Assembly: GCA_031256575.1 (NCBI GenBank)
Contig: JAIRQI010000016.1
Span: 1-6,834, forward strand
Origin: Coriobacteriales bacterium
GTDB taxonomy: Bacteria; Actinomycetota; Coriobacteriia; Coriobacteriales; UBA8131
Length of the DNA stretch: 6,834 bases
Direction: 5' to 3'
Below are positions 5,982 to 6,834 of the stretch, piece after piece. Within the stretch, counting starts at the first letter, position 1, and every line of letters begins with the position of its first letter. The position numbers and the translations under genes are program-made. The notes under the pieces were generated by a model. The model made no database searches. It had not been told where the DNA came from and was given only the letters and a program-made list of their open reading frames with translations.

Positions 5982-6508
5982 CACAAAACCTCCTCAGTAA
6001 AAAAGCAGCTGCGGGCTCCCGTGTGACAGGCTGGCCCTGGGCTGTCCACTTGTAGCAGCAGACAGTCGGCATCGCAGTCCGAGTAGATAGCCCTCACCTT
6101 CTGGATGTTTCCGCTGGTCGCTCCTTTGTGCCAGAGTGTTTGGCGGGAGCGTGACCAGAACCAGGTCTCGCGGGTCTGACAGGTTTTTTGAAGCGACTCA
6201 GCGTTCATCCAGGCCATCATCAAAACCTCTCCACTGTCAAACTGCTGGACGATTGCCGGAATCAGACCTTGCTCATCAAAGTGTAACTTGGCGACCCACG
6301 CACTACTTGATGGGTCTGGCTGACTAGCATCTTGCGTATCAACGTGTAGCGCACTTGCTTTCGGTGCGCTGGCTGCTTGCGCGTTGATAACTTGAGCGCA
6401 TGCGACCTCAGCACTGGCGTTTTGCTTCTGTGCGTCTTGCTCCTGTGCGCCTTGCTCCCAGGCGTCCTCAGCGCTGGCGTTCTGCGTCTTAGCTTGCTGC
6501 TCGTTCAT
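5981..6508 (-). CDS. hisI: Phosphoribosyl-AMP cyclohydrolase (HisI) with an unusual N-terminal extension
   Basis: Catalyses the third step of histidine biosynthesis, opening the adenine ring of phosphoribosyl-AMP. The catalytic core spans about residues 71-173. It contains AWMNAESL (99-106), the [19 protein letters not shown] block (116-134), the metal-binding acidic motif DCDAD (Asp144, 146, 148) and the zinc-binding CX6C pair (Cys161, Cys168), so the enzyme should be active. The family usually measures about 110-130 aa; this one is 175, because about 70 hydrophilic residues rich in Ala, Gln and Glu precede the core and contain QNASAE twice, 20 residues apart. No ATG, GTG or TTG lies in frame near the core, and GGA seven nt before ATG 6508 supports the long form. 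hisF ends 3 nt upstream; hisE overlaps by 1 nt. Confidence 0.95.
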   Translation of the reverse strand: MNEQQAKTQNASAEDAWEQGAQEQDAQKQNASAEVACAQVINAQAASAPKASALHVDTQDASQPDPSSSAWVAKLHFDEQGLIPAIVQQFDSGEVLMMAWMNAESLQKTCQTRETWFWSRSRQTLWHKGATSGNIQKVRAIYSDCDADCLLLQVDSPGPACHTGARSCFFTEEVL

Positions 6509-6511
6509 GCT

Positions 6512-6834
6512 TTATTCCATCCTGACTGGAATGCCCTGGCTGGCCAGGTATTCCTTGACTTCTTGAATCGACAAGGTGCCAAAGTGAAAGACACTGGCTG
6601 CCAACACTGCGTCCGCCTCCCCTTCAATAATTCCTGCAGCGAAGTGCTCCAGCCTGCCTACCCCGCCAGAAGCCACCACCGGAATATCCACCCGCCGCGC
6701 CACGGCTCGGGTCACAGCCAGGTCGTAGCCGTCGCGAGCACCATCAGAGTCCATCGAGGTCAAGAGAATCTCGCCCGCTCCCCGACGCGCGACTTCTTCT
6801 GCCCATTCCAAGGCATCGACACCGCTATCGACAT
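6512..6834 (-). CDS. hisF: Imidazole glycerol phosphate synthase subunit HisF (C-terminal part)
   Basis: HisF is the cyclase half of the HisF-HisH synthase: it uses ammonia from HisH to close the imidazole ring, giving imidazole glycerol phosphate and AICAR. Only about the last 107 residues are present; the frame stays open to the right edge, reading [13 protein letters not shown] before [14 protein letters not shown]. That block, the phosphate-binding VVASGGVG strand, the [12 protein letters not shown] block and the ending GIPVRME are all classic HisF C-terminal features of the beta/alpha barrel. A TTG at 6811 is internal, not a start. The two catalytic aspartates of the N-terminal half lie outside the window, so activity cannot be judged. 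The TAA is followed after 3 nt by the hisI ATG, so the genes form an operon. Confidence 0.95.
   Translation of the reverse strand, partial: VDSGVDALEWAEEVARRGAGEILLTSMDSDGARDGYDLAVTRAVARRVDIPVVASGGVGRLEHFAAGIIEGEADAVLAASVFHFGTLSIQEVKEYLASQGIPVRME

Overview
The window looks like ordinary chromosome of a Gram-positive bacterium, most likely an actinomycete-type lineage (Actinomycetota) of moderate GC. Two things point there. The partial gene at the left edge begins with the DUF2510 signature GWYPDPSG, a domain found mainly in Actinomycetota. The small membrane gene at 5165..5485 has a perfect TATAAT placed 7 nt before its ATG, the layout of a leaderless transcript, which is common in that phylum. 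An anaerobic class such as Coriobacteriia is possible, but that is only a guess. Every gene I can support lies on the minus strand, so transcription runs from right to left.

Right end (5664..6834): the tail of a histidine operon in the order hisF (C-terminal part only), hisI, hisE. hisF and hisI are 3 nt apart. hisI and hisE overlap by 1 nt (TGATG) with a strong Shine-Dalgarno. HisI carries an unusual N-terminal extension of about 70 residues, rich in Ala, Gln and Glu. The 178-nt gap after hisE holds a leaderless-type promoter and one perfect DnaA-box 9-mer, but no obvious terminator.

Middle (4020..5485): two genes I do not recognise, probably co-transcribed, each encoding a protein with one transmembrane segment. 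The first (106 aa) has an acidic N-terminus and a C-terminal membrane anchor. The second (368 aa) has an Ala/Pro tandem-repeat N-terminus, a lysine-rich linker, one membrane segment and a roughly 250-residue domain predicted to be outside the cell. A hairpin followed by T5 ends this unit. It lies in a repeat- and hairpin-rich gap of about 270 nt before the next start codon.

Left part (223..3692): a tripartite MacAB/YknXYZ-type ABC exporter, ordered membrane fusion protein, ATPase, FtsX/MacB-type permease. Between ATPase and permease lies a 17-codon micro-ORF that overlaps both neighbours by exactly 1 nt. Its initiation region (GGAGG, 10-nt spacer, TGATG, then RGCATC) is nearly the same as the permease's. 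This is the most distinctive feature of the window: either a translational-coupling micro-gene or the scar of a lost gene. At the far left, after a 177-nt gap with a possible promoter, the DUF2510 gene starts and runs out of the window.

I found no CRISPR array, transposon, phage gene, tRNA or rRNA, and no sign of an undescribed defence or mobile system. The novelty here is small scale: the micro-ORF, the HisI extension, the repeat-bearing membrane protein and the structured intergenic region.
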